Below, one piece after another: positions 26,201 through 38,146 of a DNA stretch of 64,000 bases. The notes beneath the pieces were generated by a model. That model ran no database searches, was not told the origin of the DNA, and was given only the letters and a program-made list of their open reading frames with translations. Source of the DNA: Ochotona curzoniae (taxonomy: Eukaryota; Chordata; Mammalia; Lagomorpha; Ochotonidae). A program made the translations under genes and the position numbers. The stretch is from positions 12,104,001 to 12,168,000 of the forward strand of contig NW_024466218.1 in NCBI RefSeq assembly GCF_017591425.1, given 5' to 3'. Numbering within the stretch: position 1 is the first letter of the stretch; the number at the start of each line of letters is the position of its first letter.

Positions 26201-26606
26201 CTGATGGTCTGACTATATCCCCCTAAATTCACTTAATCTTCAAAGCAATAAAGTTGAAAGATGGAACCTAAATGGAAGTATTCAAGTTGTGGAGATTTTA
26301 ATTTCATGAATAGATTAATGTGTTTATAAACAGTACATGTGAGAATAGGTTTACCCTTTCTTGTCTTTCCCCTTTCTGCTGTGTCATGACACAGCATTCC
26401 TTCCTTTGAGATACACAAGTCAAAGTGCCATCCTGTATGCAACCCCCACACTTGTTGCCTTCTAGATCTAGGAGATCTCAACTTCCACAACTATTAAAAG
26501 TAATTTTTTAAAATTTTTATGATCTTTACATAGTTGATTAAGGCTCAGAGGGTCAAAGGCTATAGGAAAGTGGGTAGTAAGACCATTGTTTCCATACTCT
26601 CTCTTT
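23216..26606. other. Long repeat-poor intronic stretch
   Basis: About 3.4 kb with no recognised SINE, LINE or LTR, the longest such interval here. A T run is at 24406. At 25141-25172 AGCAGCAG|GTGAGT mimics a donor, but the possible exon upstream would be only about 30 bp with a weak acceptor, so it was not called. Confidence 0.45.
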
Positions 26607-26937
26607 TTTTAATGATTTATTTATTTTTATTTCAAAGTCAGATATACAGAGAGGAGGGGAGACAGAGAGGAAGATCTTCTGCCCAATGATTCACTCCCCA
26701 AGTGACCACAATGGCCGGTGCTGCACTGATCCAAAGACAGAAGCCAGGAACTTCCTCCAGGTCTCCCACGAGGGTGCAGGGTCCTAATGCTTTGGGCCAT
26801 CCTCGACCGCTTTCCTAGGCCACAAGCAGGGAGCTGGATGGGAAGTGGAGCTGCTGGGATTAGAACCGGTGCCCATATGGGATTCCAGAGCATTCACGGC
26901 GAGGATTTTAGCAGCTAGGCCACTGCACCTGGCCCCC
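26607..26937 (-). mobile_element. C-type SINE, antisense
   Basis: In reverse from AATGATTTATTTATTTTTAT through GAGGAGGGGAGACAGAGAGG, GGGAGCTGGATGGGAAGTGG to GGCCACTGCACCTGGCCCC. Full length and fairly young. Confidence 0.94.
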
Positions 26938-28079
26938 ACATTCTCTTTTTTCCTTCCTGTGTCTGGGGGAAGGATAGACAAAGGAAGAAGCCACACCCAC
27001 CCTCCCAATTTTTAATAAATCAACTAGTCTAGTATTATAACAGCCCAGTCTGAGAGACCCAGTCTTCTAGGACCACTAGGGTCCTAGGTAACCAGGACGG
27101 GTATTCAGAGGATAAATGGATGCTTCTTAATGTTGCAAATGAAGACCTAGTTGTTTTCATGAAGTACAGATATGTTGGCGAGGCAGGCCAGATGTAATAT
27201 TCATATATTTAGGCAATATAAGGAATTTATCTACCAAGAGAAAGGAAAGATTTCTCCTAAAGAGGGGAAAACCTAGAGTCAAGCAATATATCATCTTCTA
27301 CAGAAACAAGTGTTCAGGTACTGGTTGAACAATCTCAGAGAGAGAGAGCTGATAGGCTGCACCAAGGCTCTTTCCCCAACAATTGAGCCTGCGCTAGAGA
27401 GCTCATTGTTGTAAATTCAGAATCTCTGATGATGTTTTTACTAGCCTAAAGAAGTTACAAGAGATAGGGAGAACAGTGTTATTAATTCCAGCTAACAAAA
27501 TTTAATAGATAAGGAACAAATAATGTTCAGAGAAACAACTCATTTTAGAATTCAGATTGATAAAGTAATGGCTGGGAATAGAACCTGCTCCCATCACTCA
27601 AAATGGAAAAACTTAAATTTGGGGGACATTGGGTAAAATATTACAGTTGTATGTTGCCTTAGTCAAGGGGAATAAATAGATCTCGACTGAGAATTTCATT
27701 TTACTGCAGCCACCCAACAGATTGTAAAATTGTTAAAAGATGTTTCTAAGCAACTCTATCACAGAATGAAACCTAATATTTTTAGAAATATGATAATATA
27801 CAACACCCAAGAAAGTAAAAATCACAGCACAGCATTTGGACTCTAAACAAACACTACCAAGCATACAAAAAAAGCAGAAAATTGCAATTCATATGGAGAA
27901 TGATCAGTTGAATTGGCACAGATGAAATAATTAGCAAACAGTGAATTTTAAAACATTGTTATACCTATATCCCATCACCTTACAAAATCAAAGGAATATG
28001 TACCAAAAATATACAAATTGTACTTCTGAGTAAAAATTACAATTTCAGACAGGAAAAATACAACTCCACACTGTTTTTC
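26938..28079. other. Unassigned intronic sequence
   Basis: No recognised element. The 3' part (about 27740-28070) is A-rich and could be decayed L1, but I could not align it by eye. Confidence 0.35.
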
Positions 28080-28335
28080 CTGTGTTATTTTAATAATATA
28101 GTCCTTCAGCAACAGTCCCAAGTCTATCATTCTACTATTTAAGTATATCTTGACACTGTAGGTATAGACAGTGGTGGAAAGTCCAGCAACCTATTGTCAG
28201 CATGTATTTAATGGTTTCACTGGGAGTCACCTTTTTTTTCTGGAGTAGAGATGCATACTACAACATATCTTCACTTCTCGGCATACTAGTCTCCATTGCA
28301 TCAGTTGTCAACCTAGAATCATATGCCCAGGAAAA
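28080..28335 (-). mobile_element. L1 3' UTR fragment, antisense
   Basis: ATAGTCCTTCAGCAACAGTC, TTGACACTGTAGGTATAGAC, GGTTTCACTGGGAGTCACC and CTTCTCGGCATACTAGTCTC parallel the antisense L1 3' UTRs at 6.0-6.3 kb and 52.8-53.0 kb within this same window. Confidence 0.65.
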
Positions 28336-28681
28336 AGCTATCTGTAATAACCAAAGGCAAAGTAGACAAGTTTTTCTCTCAGTAAGTTTTTCATAGAGGA
28401 GCCTCCTGTCATTAATCTACTTTCAATTGCAGCATCAAAAGTTATTCTCATGAAATACCAGCAGTTGGCTGACTCCAGGCCCAAGATGAGGTGTGACATG
28501 CTAAATAATTGTAAGAGTTTATATAGCAGAAGAAAAATATTATCAGGAGATCAACACTAAAAAATGTTGAAGTCTTTTCAAAAAAAAGAAAATTGCATAA
28601 GATGAAAATGTTGAGCTATATAAACTAATGGCATATACCAGTGTGACTTCATGAGTAGACATATAATTTTATTTTTTACAA

Positions 28682-28770
28682 TGTATCTGTTAAAAGAATA
28701 ATAACATGTATTTTAGAATTTTTACATGTATATATACATGTGTATACACATACATGTGCATGACTATTGA
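28682..28770. repeat. AT/CATG-rich alternating purine-pyrimidine patch
   Basis: TACATGTATATATACATG, TGTATACACATACATGTGC: alternating sequence capable of small hairpins. No other content seen between 28336 and 29067. Confidence 0.6.
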
Positions 28771-29067
28771 GTAGTCAAATATGGAAGTACTCTGTTGTTT
28801 GATTTTTGTCTCGCATAGAAAATGACATATCAGATAATGGCAGTCAGTAGTAGGTTAAACCCATGTACCAATAACCCTATAAAAAAGTGATAAGTAAAAA
28901 GAGAGGGTGTAGAAATTTTTTAAAATTCAGAAGGAACAAGGAGAAATTCAAGGATATGCTGGTAAAATACTGCCAACTAATCTGAGGTAGTTGGTATTAT
29001 CAGACTGGTTAGTTCACCTTGTTGGTGGATTCTAAGTTCCCACAACTTACTTAGAATTGCTGTGTGT

Positions 29068-29212
29068 TTTTAAAAACTGCACCTGTACTGAACATGAGCA
29101 TCTTTTTTTTTTCATTTTACTATTCCCTAAAACAACACCATGTAACAACTGTTTACATAACATTTATGTTTCTATTCAGTGTTGCAAATAAGTTCTAGGT
29201 GATTTAAAGTAT
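29068..29212. mobile_element. Tigger-like non-autonomous DNA element, left part
   Basis: AACTGCACCTGTACTGAACA, CATTTTACTATTCCCTAAAAC, ACAACTGTTTACATAACAT and GGTGATTTAAAGTAT follow the internal sequence of a common mammalian Tc/mariner-Tigger-type repeat as I remember it. It is interrupted by a SINE and continues at 29531. Confidence 0.65.
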
Positions 29213-29530
29213 GTGAGTGGGGTCAGGCAGTGTGGCTTATATGAGGGAGCAAGCTGCCACTGGGACATTCAAATCTGTGTCAAATTGCCTGTATAAATCT
29301 TTTCTACTCTGCCTCCAATTATGCTTTCTGCTAATGCATTCTGGGCGGCAACAGGTTTCGCCCAAGTTCTTGAGCCCCTATTATACTCACAGGAAACACG
29401 AATAGTGTTCTGACTCCTGGCTTCTGTTTGCCTAGTTTTGAGTGTTGCAGGCATTTGGGGTGTGAACCAGTAAATGATAGCTCAATCTCTTTTTGTTACT
29501 ATGCCACTAGGTTAAAGAAATGTTTTATAA
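29213..29530 (+). mobile_element. Old C-type SINE inserted in a DNA transposon
   Basis: The head GGTCAGGCAGTGTGGCTTA and the 3' part TGCAGGCATTTGGGGTGTGAAC, CAGTAAATGATAGCTC identify an older SINE. The middle is strongly diverged. TAAAGTAT occurs on both sides (29205-29212 and 29531-29538), consistent with a target duplication, and the transposon sequence is continuous once this segment is removed. Confidence 0.65.
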
Positions 29531-29672
29531 TAAAGTATAAGGGAAGATATACACAGGTTATATGCAAATATTACGTAATTTTGTATAGTGTACTTTAGCA
29601 CCCATAGAATTTGGCATCCGTGGAGCTCCTGAAACTAAATCCCTGTGTATACCAGGGGATGACTGCACTTAG
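29531..29672. mobile_element. Tigger-like non-autonomous DNA element, right part
   Basis: CACAGGTTATATGCAAATATT, ATTTGGCATCCGTGGAGCTC, CCCTGTGTATACCAGGGGATG and ACTGCACT match the terminal region of the same repeat family. Its age exceeds that of the SINE inside it. Confidence 0.7.
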
Positions 29673-30289
29673 GGCAAAGATGGGATAACTTTAGGTCTTA
29701 GGTCGATTTTCAAAATTGAATTTGCGATTTAAAAAGCTTTTTCACAAAGAAGACTCTTATGGTCTGTAGTATCAGAGATGAAGTCTTCCCCCCAAAAGCG
29801 AATAAGGGATAATACCAATTCTACATAAAGTTGTTAGTAAATTCAAGAAAACAAAATACTTACCAGTGCATTCTGTAACTGATATTACTGCATGCATAAA
29901 TGAGAAACAAGAAACTATTATTTTTGTAGTGGGATGCAAGAGAGATGACACCAGGCTCAGTGTAGGATGTTAGGAGGAATCTCTGTTGCCCAAGGTTGGA
30001 AGCAGCAGCTCCTGCTGTACTCTAGGAGCTGCTGCACTGAATTCAGGGGCTTTAAAATTCTCATCTTCCAATCAGATTGGGAGCTGCCAGAGCCCAAAGT
30101 TTTCCTGTAGTTAATCAACCTAACCTAGCACCTTAGGAGGCAGGAGGGATTCAGATTGTCAATTAACCTGACAGGCAGATGTTAACCATCAGCCAGCTGC
30201 ACTCCATCACAATTTCATATGTGTATGTATATATTCATGTATCTATGAATTTATATGCATATATAAATTCTAATAAAAACTTTTAGCAA
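29673..30289. other. Unassigned intronic sequence
   Basis: No recognised repeat. The part at 29940-30200 is higher in GC than its surroundings and could be an unrecognised LTR or SINE fragment. Confidence 0.35.
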
Positions 30290-32030
30290 ATCCAGCAGTA
30301 TTTTAGAAATTATAGCATTTTATTATTTAGTGAGGTTTATCTCAGGAGTACTGGAAACTCATCAAAATAATTCATATTAACAAGCTGAAAGGAAAAACTT
30401 ATGATCATCACAAAAGGTGAAAAACTTTTTCTGATAGAATCCAGCGTTTCTGATAAAAATTCTCAGCAGACTATAAGGATACATTTATGAACATCCTGCA
30501 TCTAGCATACTTGATAATGAAATCTTTGCCTTATTATCAGATATTGTCCACTATATCTCTTCAACTTTGTACTGGAAATTTTAGAAAGTGTATTAAGTCA
30601 ACAAAAGAATGAACTTCAAAAAAATGTAATTTGCAAGGAAAAAGTAAAATTGCCATTATTTATAAATAATAGGATCATTTATGTAAATAGAATTCAGAAA
30701 AAATCCTGCTAGAACTAAACAAATTTTACAAAGTTATAGGATGTATCTTTATTAAAATGTTTCTGTGTACTGCCTATAAACAATTACACATTGAAAATTA
30801 AACAGTTTCATTTAAGAACATTTAAAAACATGAAATATATAGGAATAAATATAACTCTCAAAGACCCGTATGAAAATTTCAAAAGAGTTACTGAGTGAAA
30901 TTTTAGAAAACTCAATAAATGAAGAGGTTAAGAGACAAAATAAAATATTTTTAATGTTACTTCTTTTCTAAATAACTTAAAAGTGTAATTCAGAAATCCC
31001 AATTAAAATACCAGCCATGTTTTTTTTTTTCTTTTGGAAAATGACAAAGGTGATTTGGAATTTGCATGGAAATATAAAAATCCTAGGATAACAAAAACAA
31101 TACTAAAAAAAGAAGAACTAACTCAAAAATAAATAAAACATGACCTGTCAACTTTATAAACCTACAATGAAATATTGGCATAAAGACAGACAAATCAGTG
31201 AAGCAGAATAGAGAACATAGAAATGAACCTGAACAAATATACCTGATTTTTTTTTTACAAAGGCATAGATGACATTCAGAGGAAAAAGAAGTCTTTTCAA
31301 TATGTAGGTATCCATACGGATGTCTCACAATTGCATATGCTTCCACAAAGAGAAATGAACTTGGATCCATATGTCATCCCTTTGTAAACAAAAATTAACT
31401 AAAAATGAATTTTAGACCTATGTATAAAACAAACTGTAAAACACATAAAATAAATAAAATCGGAACCTGCAACGTTATTAGTAGTAGATTCATTAGGTAC
31501 AATACTCAAAGCTCAATCTGTAAAGAATCAATAAGAAAAGCATGAGAAAAGATTCTGAACATTCCTTATTAGGAAAATGAACATTAAGACCACAATAAAA
31601 TATCACTACATAGCTAACAGAATGGCAGAAACTTGAAAGATTGACCCTATCAAATGACAGTATGAAGAACTGGGGCTCTCATGAACTGTGATAGAAATAC
31701 AAGATTGTATAATCACTTTGCACACATTTTATCAAACATTACACTAACTGTGTGATCCAGCCACTTTGCCACATATGTACCCAAGAAGAAAGAAAACATA
31801 TAGACACACTAGCATTCACAACAGCTTTATTGGAATAGTCTCAAACTTCTATTAGCCCAAATTTGTTAGCAAATGGATAAACAAATGGTATATATCCATA
31901 TAGCAGAAAACAACTAACCTACCATTGAAAGAGAACTATTAACACATACAAGAATATGAACTAATATCAAAATAATAAGACTTTTAAAATCCATACTTAG
32001 AAGAGTATCGATTATGTAATTGTATTAATA
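30290..32030 (+). mobile_element. Long old L1M fragment, sense
   Basis: About 1.7 kb of decayed ORF2 and 3' region: AACAAGCTGAAAGGAAAAAC, AACATGAAATATATAGGAATA, AAATCCTAGGATAACAAAAAC, CAGACAAATCAGTGAAGCAG, AACATTAAGACCACAATAAAA, GATCCAGCCACTTTGCCACA, and TATGTACCCAAGAAG. Decay and many stops show a non-functional copy. It is in the same orientation as the host gene. Confidence 0.85.
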
Positions 32031-32036
32031 TAAAAC

Positions 32037-32357
32037 TCGGAGCCAGCATTGGGACATACTGATTAAATCACTGCCTGTACTGCTGACATCCCATGTGGGT
32101 GCCAGCTTGAGTGTGAATCAAGCTGTTCTACTTGCAATACCTCTCCCTGCTCATGTGCCTGAAAAAGCAGTGCAAGATGGCCCAAGCTCATGGACCTCTG
32201 CCACTCACATAGGAGACTCAATGGAATTTTTATGCTTCTGAATTCAGCCTGGCCTAACCATGACTATTGTGGCCATTTAGGAAATGAACCAGCAGGTGGA
32301 AGATCTCTGTGTTTCTCTGTCTCTTTGTGTAATTCCACATTTGAAATAAACAAATGA
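32037..32357 (+). mobile_element. Old C-type SINE
   Basis: Head GAGCCAGCATTGGGACATAC, body GACATCCCATGTGGGTGCCA, AAAAGCAGTGCAAGATGGCC, 3' part GAACCAGCAGGTGGAAGATC and tail TTGAAATAAACAAATGAATAA. A younger SINE inserted into its A-rich tail. Confidence 0.9.
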
Positions 32358-32369
32358 ATAAATAATCTT

Positions 32370-32686
32370 TTTTTTGGAATTTTAATTTTTATTGGAAAGG
32401 CGGATATGCAGAGAGGAGAGACACAGAGGAAGATCTTCCATCCAATGATTCATTCCCCAGGCGGCTGCAATGGCTGGAGCTAAGCCAATCCGAAGCCAGG
32501 AGCCTCTTCCGGGTCTCCCATGCAGGTACAGGGTCCCAAAGCTTTGGGCTGTCCTCGACTGTTTTCCCAGGCCACAGGCAGGGAGCTGGATGGGAAGCGG
32601 GGCTGCCTGGATTAGAACTGGCTCCCATTTGGGCTCCCAGGCGTGCAAGGCGAGGACCTTAACCACTGTGCCATCATGCTGGGCCC
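32370..32686 (-). mobile_element. Young C-type SINE nested in the tail of an older SINE
   Basis: Antisense from TTTTAATTTTTATTGGAAAG, GGCGGATATGCAGAGAGG through GGGAGCTGGATGGGAAGCGG to CATCATGCTGGGCCC. Flanked by ATAAATAATCTT at 32358-32369 and 32687-32698, taken from the older element's tail. Confidence 0.96.
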
Positions 32687-32949
32687 ATAAATAATCTTAA
32701 AAAAAATAAGAATGTGTAAAACTCCAGAAAAAAAATCCCTAAGGCTCAAAAATAAGTTAATGCTTGCTTGATTGGGTAGGTACAGGAACAGCAGAGTTGA
32801 TAGAAGGGATATTAGAAAGACAAAGAAGACCTTTGGACATGATGAATATTTTCTTTAGAATGACTCTACTGATGTTTCCTGGTTTTTTTTACATTTGCCA
32901 AAATTTACCAATTTGTGTACTTTATATATGTGTTGTTACTTTATTTTAC

Positions 32950-33120
32950 TTAAGCAGCTTTAAAAAAATTGCAGGTTTTTCCTTTAAGAATTCTAGTTAC
33001 CTGATTATATTGTGGTCAGAGCAAACTGTCTAAGGCTAGTTCAATTCTTTGTTTTCTCTAGTAATGTATTTTGTAATATGTGATGTAATTAATACTCACA
33101 AGAACGAACAACTTATATGC
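32950..33120 (-). mobile_element. Old L1M ORF2 fragment, antisense
   Basis: TATATTGTGGTCAGAGCAAAC, followed by CTAGTTCAATTCTTTG, corresponds to the complement of a well-known L1 ORF2 stretch. Short and decayed. Confidence 0.55.
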
Positions 33121-33732
33121 AGTTAGTATAGCCATTATCATAACAAGTTATATATTCCTAAGTGTAAATGTCCCGTTTTGATGTATTTTTAATGACATGT
33201 TACACAGACTTTAAATGTCAGTCTTTGTATTTTCATACCTGCAGAAACTTGAATGAAGTTTATGTTGAAGAGCAATCAACTCTGATAGCAGTGACTAAAT
33301 ACCAGTTTCTCAAAATGTATATGAATCTTTTCTCCAGATAATTTGACTTGCAAATGGTTTTAAATGTGACATGTTTATATTAATGACAGTAGTTTGAAGG
33401 AATAGCTATAAAACCCGAAATTCATGTTTTAACTCTTCATGCCTATTAGTGGGCTATGGGAAAGTATGTGCAAATAACATTGGCTTACTCTGAATTAAAT
33501 TACTACCTTCCTGGCCAATAGATGGCAAATATCACTGTACTTTGGAAATATTAGACATGTGGGTCTTTGCTACACTGCAACTGTATATGTGTGAAAGATA
33601 TTGCTATTTTATACTTTCTTAAGTCATATCTGGAAGTATTAGTTTATGATTAAGATCTTAACCTAGAGCTTGTTTTTAAATAAATGAGTTATTTTCCTGC
33701 CTATTCCTCAAGGAGCCCTTTTGAATGCCAGT
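33121..33732. other. Unassigned intronic sequence
   Basis: No element recognised. Confidence 0.35.
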
Positions 33733-33968
33733 TAACAATGTGAACTTGGGAGCCAGAATGCTTGGCTCCCTTGGTAGTAATCTGCACTGCTAACTGTGAT
33801 GGGGGCATTACTGAGTGTCAGTTTCTTCGTGTGCTAAGTGGGGGTGATGTGGTGAATATACTTCATGGGGTATTTGTCAGGATTGAATGAGTTAGGAGGT
33901 AGAAATCAAATAGAATAGTGCCTACCATGCAGTTAATGCTATGTAACAGCTTGCCTATTATTATCATT
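33733..33968 (+). mobile_element. MIR SINE, nearly full length
   Basis: In order: GAACTTGGGAGCCAGAATGC, AACTGTGATGGGGGCATTAC, GTGTCAGTTTCTTCGTGTGC, GTATTTGTCAGGATTGAATGAG, AATAGTGCCTACCATGCAG, then TTATTATCATTG. This is the standard order of an ancient MIR. Confidence 0.9.
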
Positions 33969-35004
33969 GTTACTGCAGTGTTCGATTGTATTTAGATTGT
34001 AAAGTGGATTTCATTTAGATTGTGAAGTGGTTGGTTTTTTGGTTTTTCTTTTTCTTTTTTTCCACCAAAAGCATTGTCTGTCAAGAAATACCCTTATATG
34101 TAATTCTCCATTTTTACGCTTAGCACAGTTAGCCCTGAAATAATATGTCAGTTGAGATATTATCATAACTGGTGTTTATTCTATCAGTTCTGGAGTACAG
34201 TGTTCACCTGAGTTGGGGGCTTTGAGGATACAATTGAGCTTGGTGAATTAACAGATTTTCTTATTGTCTGAGAATAGCCACTAGTGTTCATTAGATTGAA
34301 AAACACACGGAAAAATCATACTTTATAAAGAGGATTGCTGTGTTCAATTGTTTTTCAGCTGCATCGGGCTTGCAGCCTAAACTTAGAGCTGGGACCCATC
34401 TAGATGAGTGTTTCCCCTGGTGAAGGCTGCAAGATGTGTGTTAGGAGAGAATTCTGATAGGCGAGTCTAGAGAAGCCCCTGCCCAATTTCCTTGTCCAAA
34501 GCCGTCTGCTTTTATTCCCATCCTGATTGATTTTTTGATTTCATCAAGACAATAGGAAAACAGTTTTAATCCAGGAACTATAGAAATTATGGAGGAGATT
34601 AATTTTAGTCACTGTCAACACGAGACAGGAAAGACAAAGATTATTTATTGTTAGCATTTTGCTTGTAAGATTGCTTCTTGTTTATTCATTATTGTTTAGC
34701 TGATACATTCTGGTCTTAGAAAGATATTCACAATTGTTCGATATATTCTAAGTCCTCTAAATTCTCTTTCCTCAGCAGTAACTATTGTTGACATTATTAT
34801 GTATTGTTCCAGGTTTTTCTATGCAGAATGTAATGATTTAATTTTAAGAAAAATAGGTTAATAATCTACATGTAATTTTTACTTTATAATTAGTTTTTCA
34901 GAGTACATGTATCTATGAATTGATGTCTCTTCAATACTTTAGTGTATGCATCTATTACAATTGTTTTAAACCGGTGTGTGTTAGTATATATTTAGATTTA
35001 TATT
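33969..35004. other. Unassigned intronic sequence
   Basis: No interspersed repeat recognised. A repeated motif ATTTAGATTGT...AAGTGG occurs twice at 33990-34032, a small tandem duplication. Confidence 0.4.
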
Positions 35005-35366
35005 ATTTTATTTTCTGCTGCTACTACCATAATACCACAAGCTAGATAAACAGTGGAAAAGAGGTCCATAGTCCGGGGACTGTGTTTGGTGATATCTTGC
35101 TGGCAGAGACCAGACAGGGTAAAAGCATCCAATGGCAAGAGGCAGAGAGCAATCATGCGTGTATCCTCCAGTTGTTCTTTGTCTCTCAGAAAACCCCCCA
35201 GGATTCAGTCATAGAGGCTCTGCCCTGATTGTTTTATCTCATTTCTAAGCACCTCCACAAGACCTAGCTGTAGTCACAGCAAATTTCCACCCTCTTACTA
35301 CATCAAAATAGAGCTTAACCTGCAGTATGAAATTCTGAGGGGACAAGGCACATTCAGACCGTAGCA
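35005..35366 (-). mobile_element. MaLR LTR (MST/MLT1-type), antisense, solitary
   Basis: In reverse orientation: TGCTGCTACTACCATAATACC, ACAAGCTAGATAAACAGTGG, CCCTCTTACTACATC and GAGGGGACAAGGCACATTCAG, GACCGTAGCAG are hallmarks of the MST/MLT1 mammalian LTRs. No internal retroviral coding sequence was seen beside it, so it is treated as a solo LTR remnant. Subfamily is uncertain. Confidence 0.72.
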
Positions 35367-35777
35367 GAGTTCTTGCTGTTATTCTGTTACTTACAAAGAA
35401 AAAAACAACAACAACAAAAAACAGACCCTTATAAAATTGTACCATAAAATTCAAAATTTTAAAAATAATAAATTAAATTTTAAAAAACACAGTAATGAAC
35501 ATGCTTGTACCTAAATTTTTAATATGTTTGTGTTTTTAAGTTTCCTAACTAGAAACATATGCTCACAGACTATAGAGTCTTTAAAGTTAATACACTATAA
35601 GAAATTACACCAGATACTATGTTGTAAAAAGTCATCTCTACATTTAAGGTTGATGCCAGTGATGGGACTAACAGCCTCTGCTTTGCCTGCATTTTAAAAG
35701 TTTGTGCTGTGAATGGTTAATAGTGAGTTCTAGATCTTTAAAAAATGGATAGCTCACCCTTCTTCCTTTTTCTTCTA

Positions 35778-36087
35778 ATTTTTTTAAACATTTATTTAAT
35801 TTGTAAGTGTTAAGGAGAGAGAGTGAGATCTTCTATCTACAATTCACTCCCCAAATGACTGCAATGGCCAGAGCTGAGCTGATCCAAAGTCAGGAGCTAG
35901 GAGCTTCTTCTGGATCTCCAACGTGGGTGCAGGGACCCAGGGACATGAGCCATCCTCCACTGCTTTTCTAAGTCATAAACAAAGAATGGGATAGGAAGTA
36001 AAAAAAGCCAGGATATGAACTTGTGCCCATAGGGGACACTGGCACTGTAGACAGAGGATTAATGTGCTGCACTACCACACCAGCTCC
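35778..36087 (-). mobile_element. C-type SINE, antisense, diverged
   Basis: In reverse: AAACATTTATTTAATTTG, GAGCTGATCCAAAGTCAGGAG, CATCCTCCACTGCTTTTC, ending CACTACCACACCAGCTCC. Full length but mutated. Confidence 0.88.
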
Positions 36088-36235
36088 AAACTTCTTCTTA
36101 TTTCTTAATTTTGTGTGTCCTTCCTAATCATTTGTTGATCCTTACCTTATAATATTTTAAAATATGAAATAAACTTATGTATTATAGAAAATTTGAAGAA
36201 ACAAATTTGTATTACAGTCAAGGTCTTCCTGATTT

Positions 36236-36274
36236 TTTAAAAATATTTATTTATTTTTATTGGAAAGTCAAATA
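36236..36274 (-). mobile_element. C-type SINE, tail part (split copy)
   Basis: AAATATTTATTTATTTTTATT then GGAAAGTCAAATA is the tail-proximal start of an antisense SINE. The rest continues at 38147 after a 1.87-kb insertion. Confidence 0.85.
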
Positions 36275-38146
36275 GACTTCCGACAGCCTGCTGGCTGCTG
36301 GTGGGTCTCAGGCCAGGGCGTCTTCATGCTGGGATCCCTGACTCCAGCCACCACGTGCACAGAGTGAGCTGTCCCTGGCGGCCAGCACACCATATGACAC
36401 CAGGCTCCACCTGCTGGCCGCCTGATCACGGGCTCTGGTTTTAGTTCTTTGAATTGCTGCTTATGTAGCTCCACGTTGAACCCACTCTGCTTCTGGGATG
36501 TGAATCAATCCTATAGATTCCCAACGATAGAGTAACTTTTCCTTTGAAGAATTTGTAATCACTGAACAATGCTGACCACTGAACACCAGTCCATGCAAAA
36601 CCTAAGACTTGGGGCTTATCCAGCAGGAGCATATCCTATTATCTGACATGATGATGGGTCAGGAAACAGGTCACATTAGGCAGGGCCAGGACATTAACCA
36701 GCATGCCAGAGAACCATATCTGGGGTTAGAGTCTGTGAGGGTTGTGTGAGCCAAACCCAGTGGAAATTCTAGCCCCATGGGTTAGTTCAAGAGTTGTGGT
36801 GATGATGGACTCAGCTAGGTGTGACCAAGGAGCCTGCCATCAATCACAGGTTAAGAAACTGACAACAGTCCTGACTGGTCAAGGCAGCAGCACCCAAATG
36901 TGCATCCTGAATAGAGTGTTGGGTGGGCCAGGCTGCAACATTCACCTGCTCATACAAGGCCAAATGGAAGGTCAGACTATGCTGAGCACTGGCCTAAAAC
37001 CCAAGGGCATGTATGAGAACTGGGTCTGGGAGTAGATCAAGTGGAGGAACTTGGGAAACTCCCCTGGCGAGTCATAGCTCCTGCTGGTGAACATGTGGTC
37101 CAGATCTGGGGGTCGGACAAGCTGGGCAAAGTAGCTCCCAACAGCTGGCTAATGTGTGAATTGGTAATGGAACGGGATGTACTAGACAGGACTGAACAAA
37201 CCTTAGTCCACAAGCAAAACCAGAAACCAGGAAGGAGCACAGATCATGCTGAGCTAGGCTCTTGCACCTGCTGGTCTGCATGAGCCAGGAACGCTAAGCC
37301 ACAGTGTCTAAGGCAGGGTCAGGACAGGTGAGGGGCTGTGCCAAACTGAGTCTGAGCAACCACTGGCATGCATATGATCTATGGCTGGGAACAAGCCTGG
37401 TTGGGGAGCTAAGGGGACACTCTAGCTGGGTTGAGGTTCCCACCGAGGGACGTGTGGCCTGGAATGGGGGCAGCGTTCTGATCAGGAAACAGTTGTAGTT
37501 TCCCTTGGTACAAGTGTGGACTGGGACTGGATGCACCAAGCCGGGCCAGACTCCAACACCATCTGATGTTCTGGAGGACCAGGGTAGATGTGGGATGGAC
37601 TAGGCTAGGTCTCAACCCCTACTGAGCCATGTGTGAGCTGTATGTGGGTGTGAACAAGCCGTGGCTGGGCTGAAATATCCAACAGCAAGAACCAGATTGG
37701 GTTAAAGGCCAGTCAGGAAAAGCCTCAACTATATGTTGGCAGTGAAAACTGGGCAAACGGAGACTCTAGGATCGACTGTGTCAATCAGTGGATTCTTCAA
37801 CGACCTCATCGTGCTTGGAGTGGTGAGATTGGCAGCAGTTCATAACTGTTGAACTATCAAAACCACTTGAGCAAGACCCTCGAAGCATGCCCCACTTCTG
37901 GGACCTGGGGTAGGGGGGAGAGTGGGTGGGGCTTCTCCCTTAAGATCCCCCTTTACATCAGATATCTGAAGGAAACAATATGGAAATAGTCTTCCCATTT
38001 TCATGTGGCCCTTGAACCTTTTTACCCTAATTAACTATGTGAAGGTTGTCAAAAAATATAATTTAAAAAATGGGGAAAAAAATAAACCCTTGTTGCCAAA
38101 CAAACAAAAGTGATTGTTTTGAAATACACCAAAAAAAAAAAAAAAA
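36275..38146 (+). mobile_element. GC-rich polyadenylated retroelement with internal irregular repeats
   Basis: This 1,872-bp insert splits an antisense SINE. Its borders are GGAAAGTCAAATA (36262-36274) and GGAAAGTCAGATA (38147-38159), a 13-bp duplication with one mismatch, and it ends in a run of A (about 38131-38146), so it entered as polyadenylated RNA copied by LINE machinery. About 36275-36700 is a unique head; 36700-37740 is an irregular array of phrases like CAGCACCTGCTGGT, CATGAG and GGCTGGG; 37750-38130 is a unique 3' end ending in A-rich sequence. No ORF resembles a known protein. I do not know the family. It could be a composite SVA-like element or an L1 derivative lacking its ORFs. 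Confidence 0.7.

Noticed and set aside
35005..35366. Possible provirus next to the LTR
   Set aside because: No gag, pol or env-like sequence nor a second LTR was seen; a lone, decayed MaLR LTR explains the segment.
36742..37615. Several overlapping frames of 60-97 residues in the GC-rich block
   Set aside because: High GC and an irregular repeat remove stops by chance; frames overlap on both strands, with no start context, no splice signals and no known domain.
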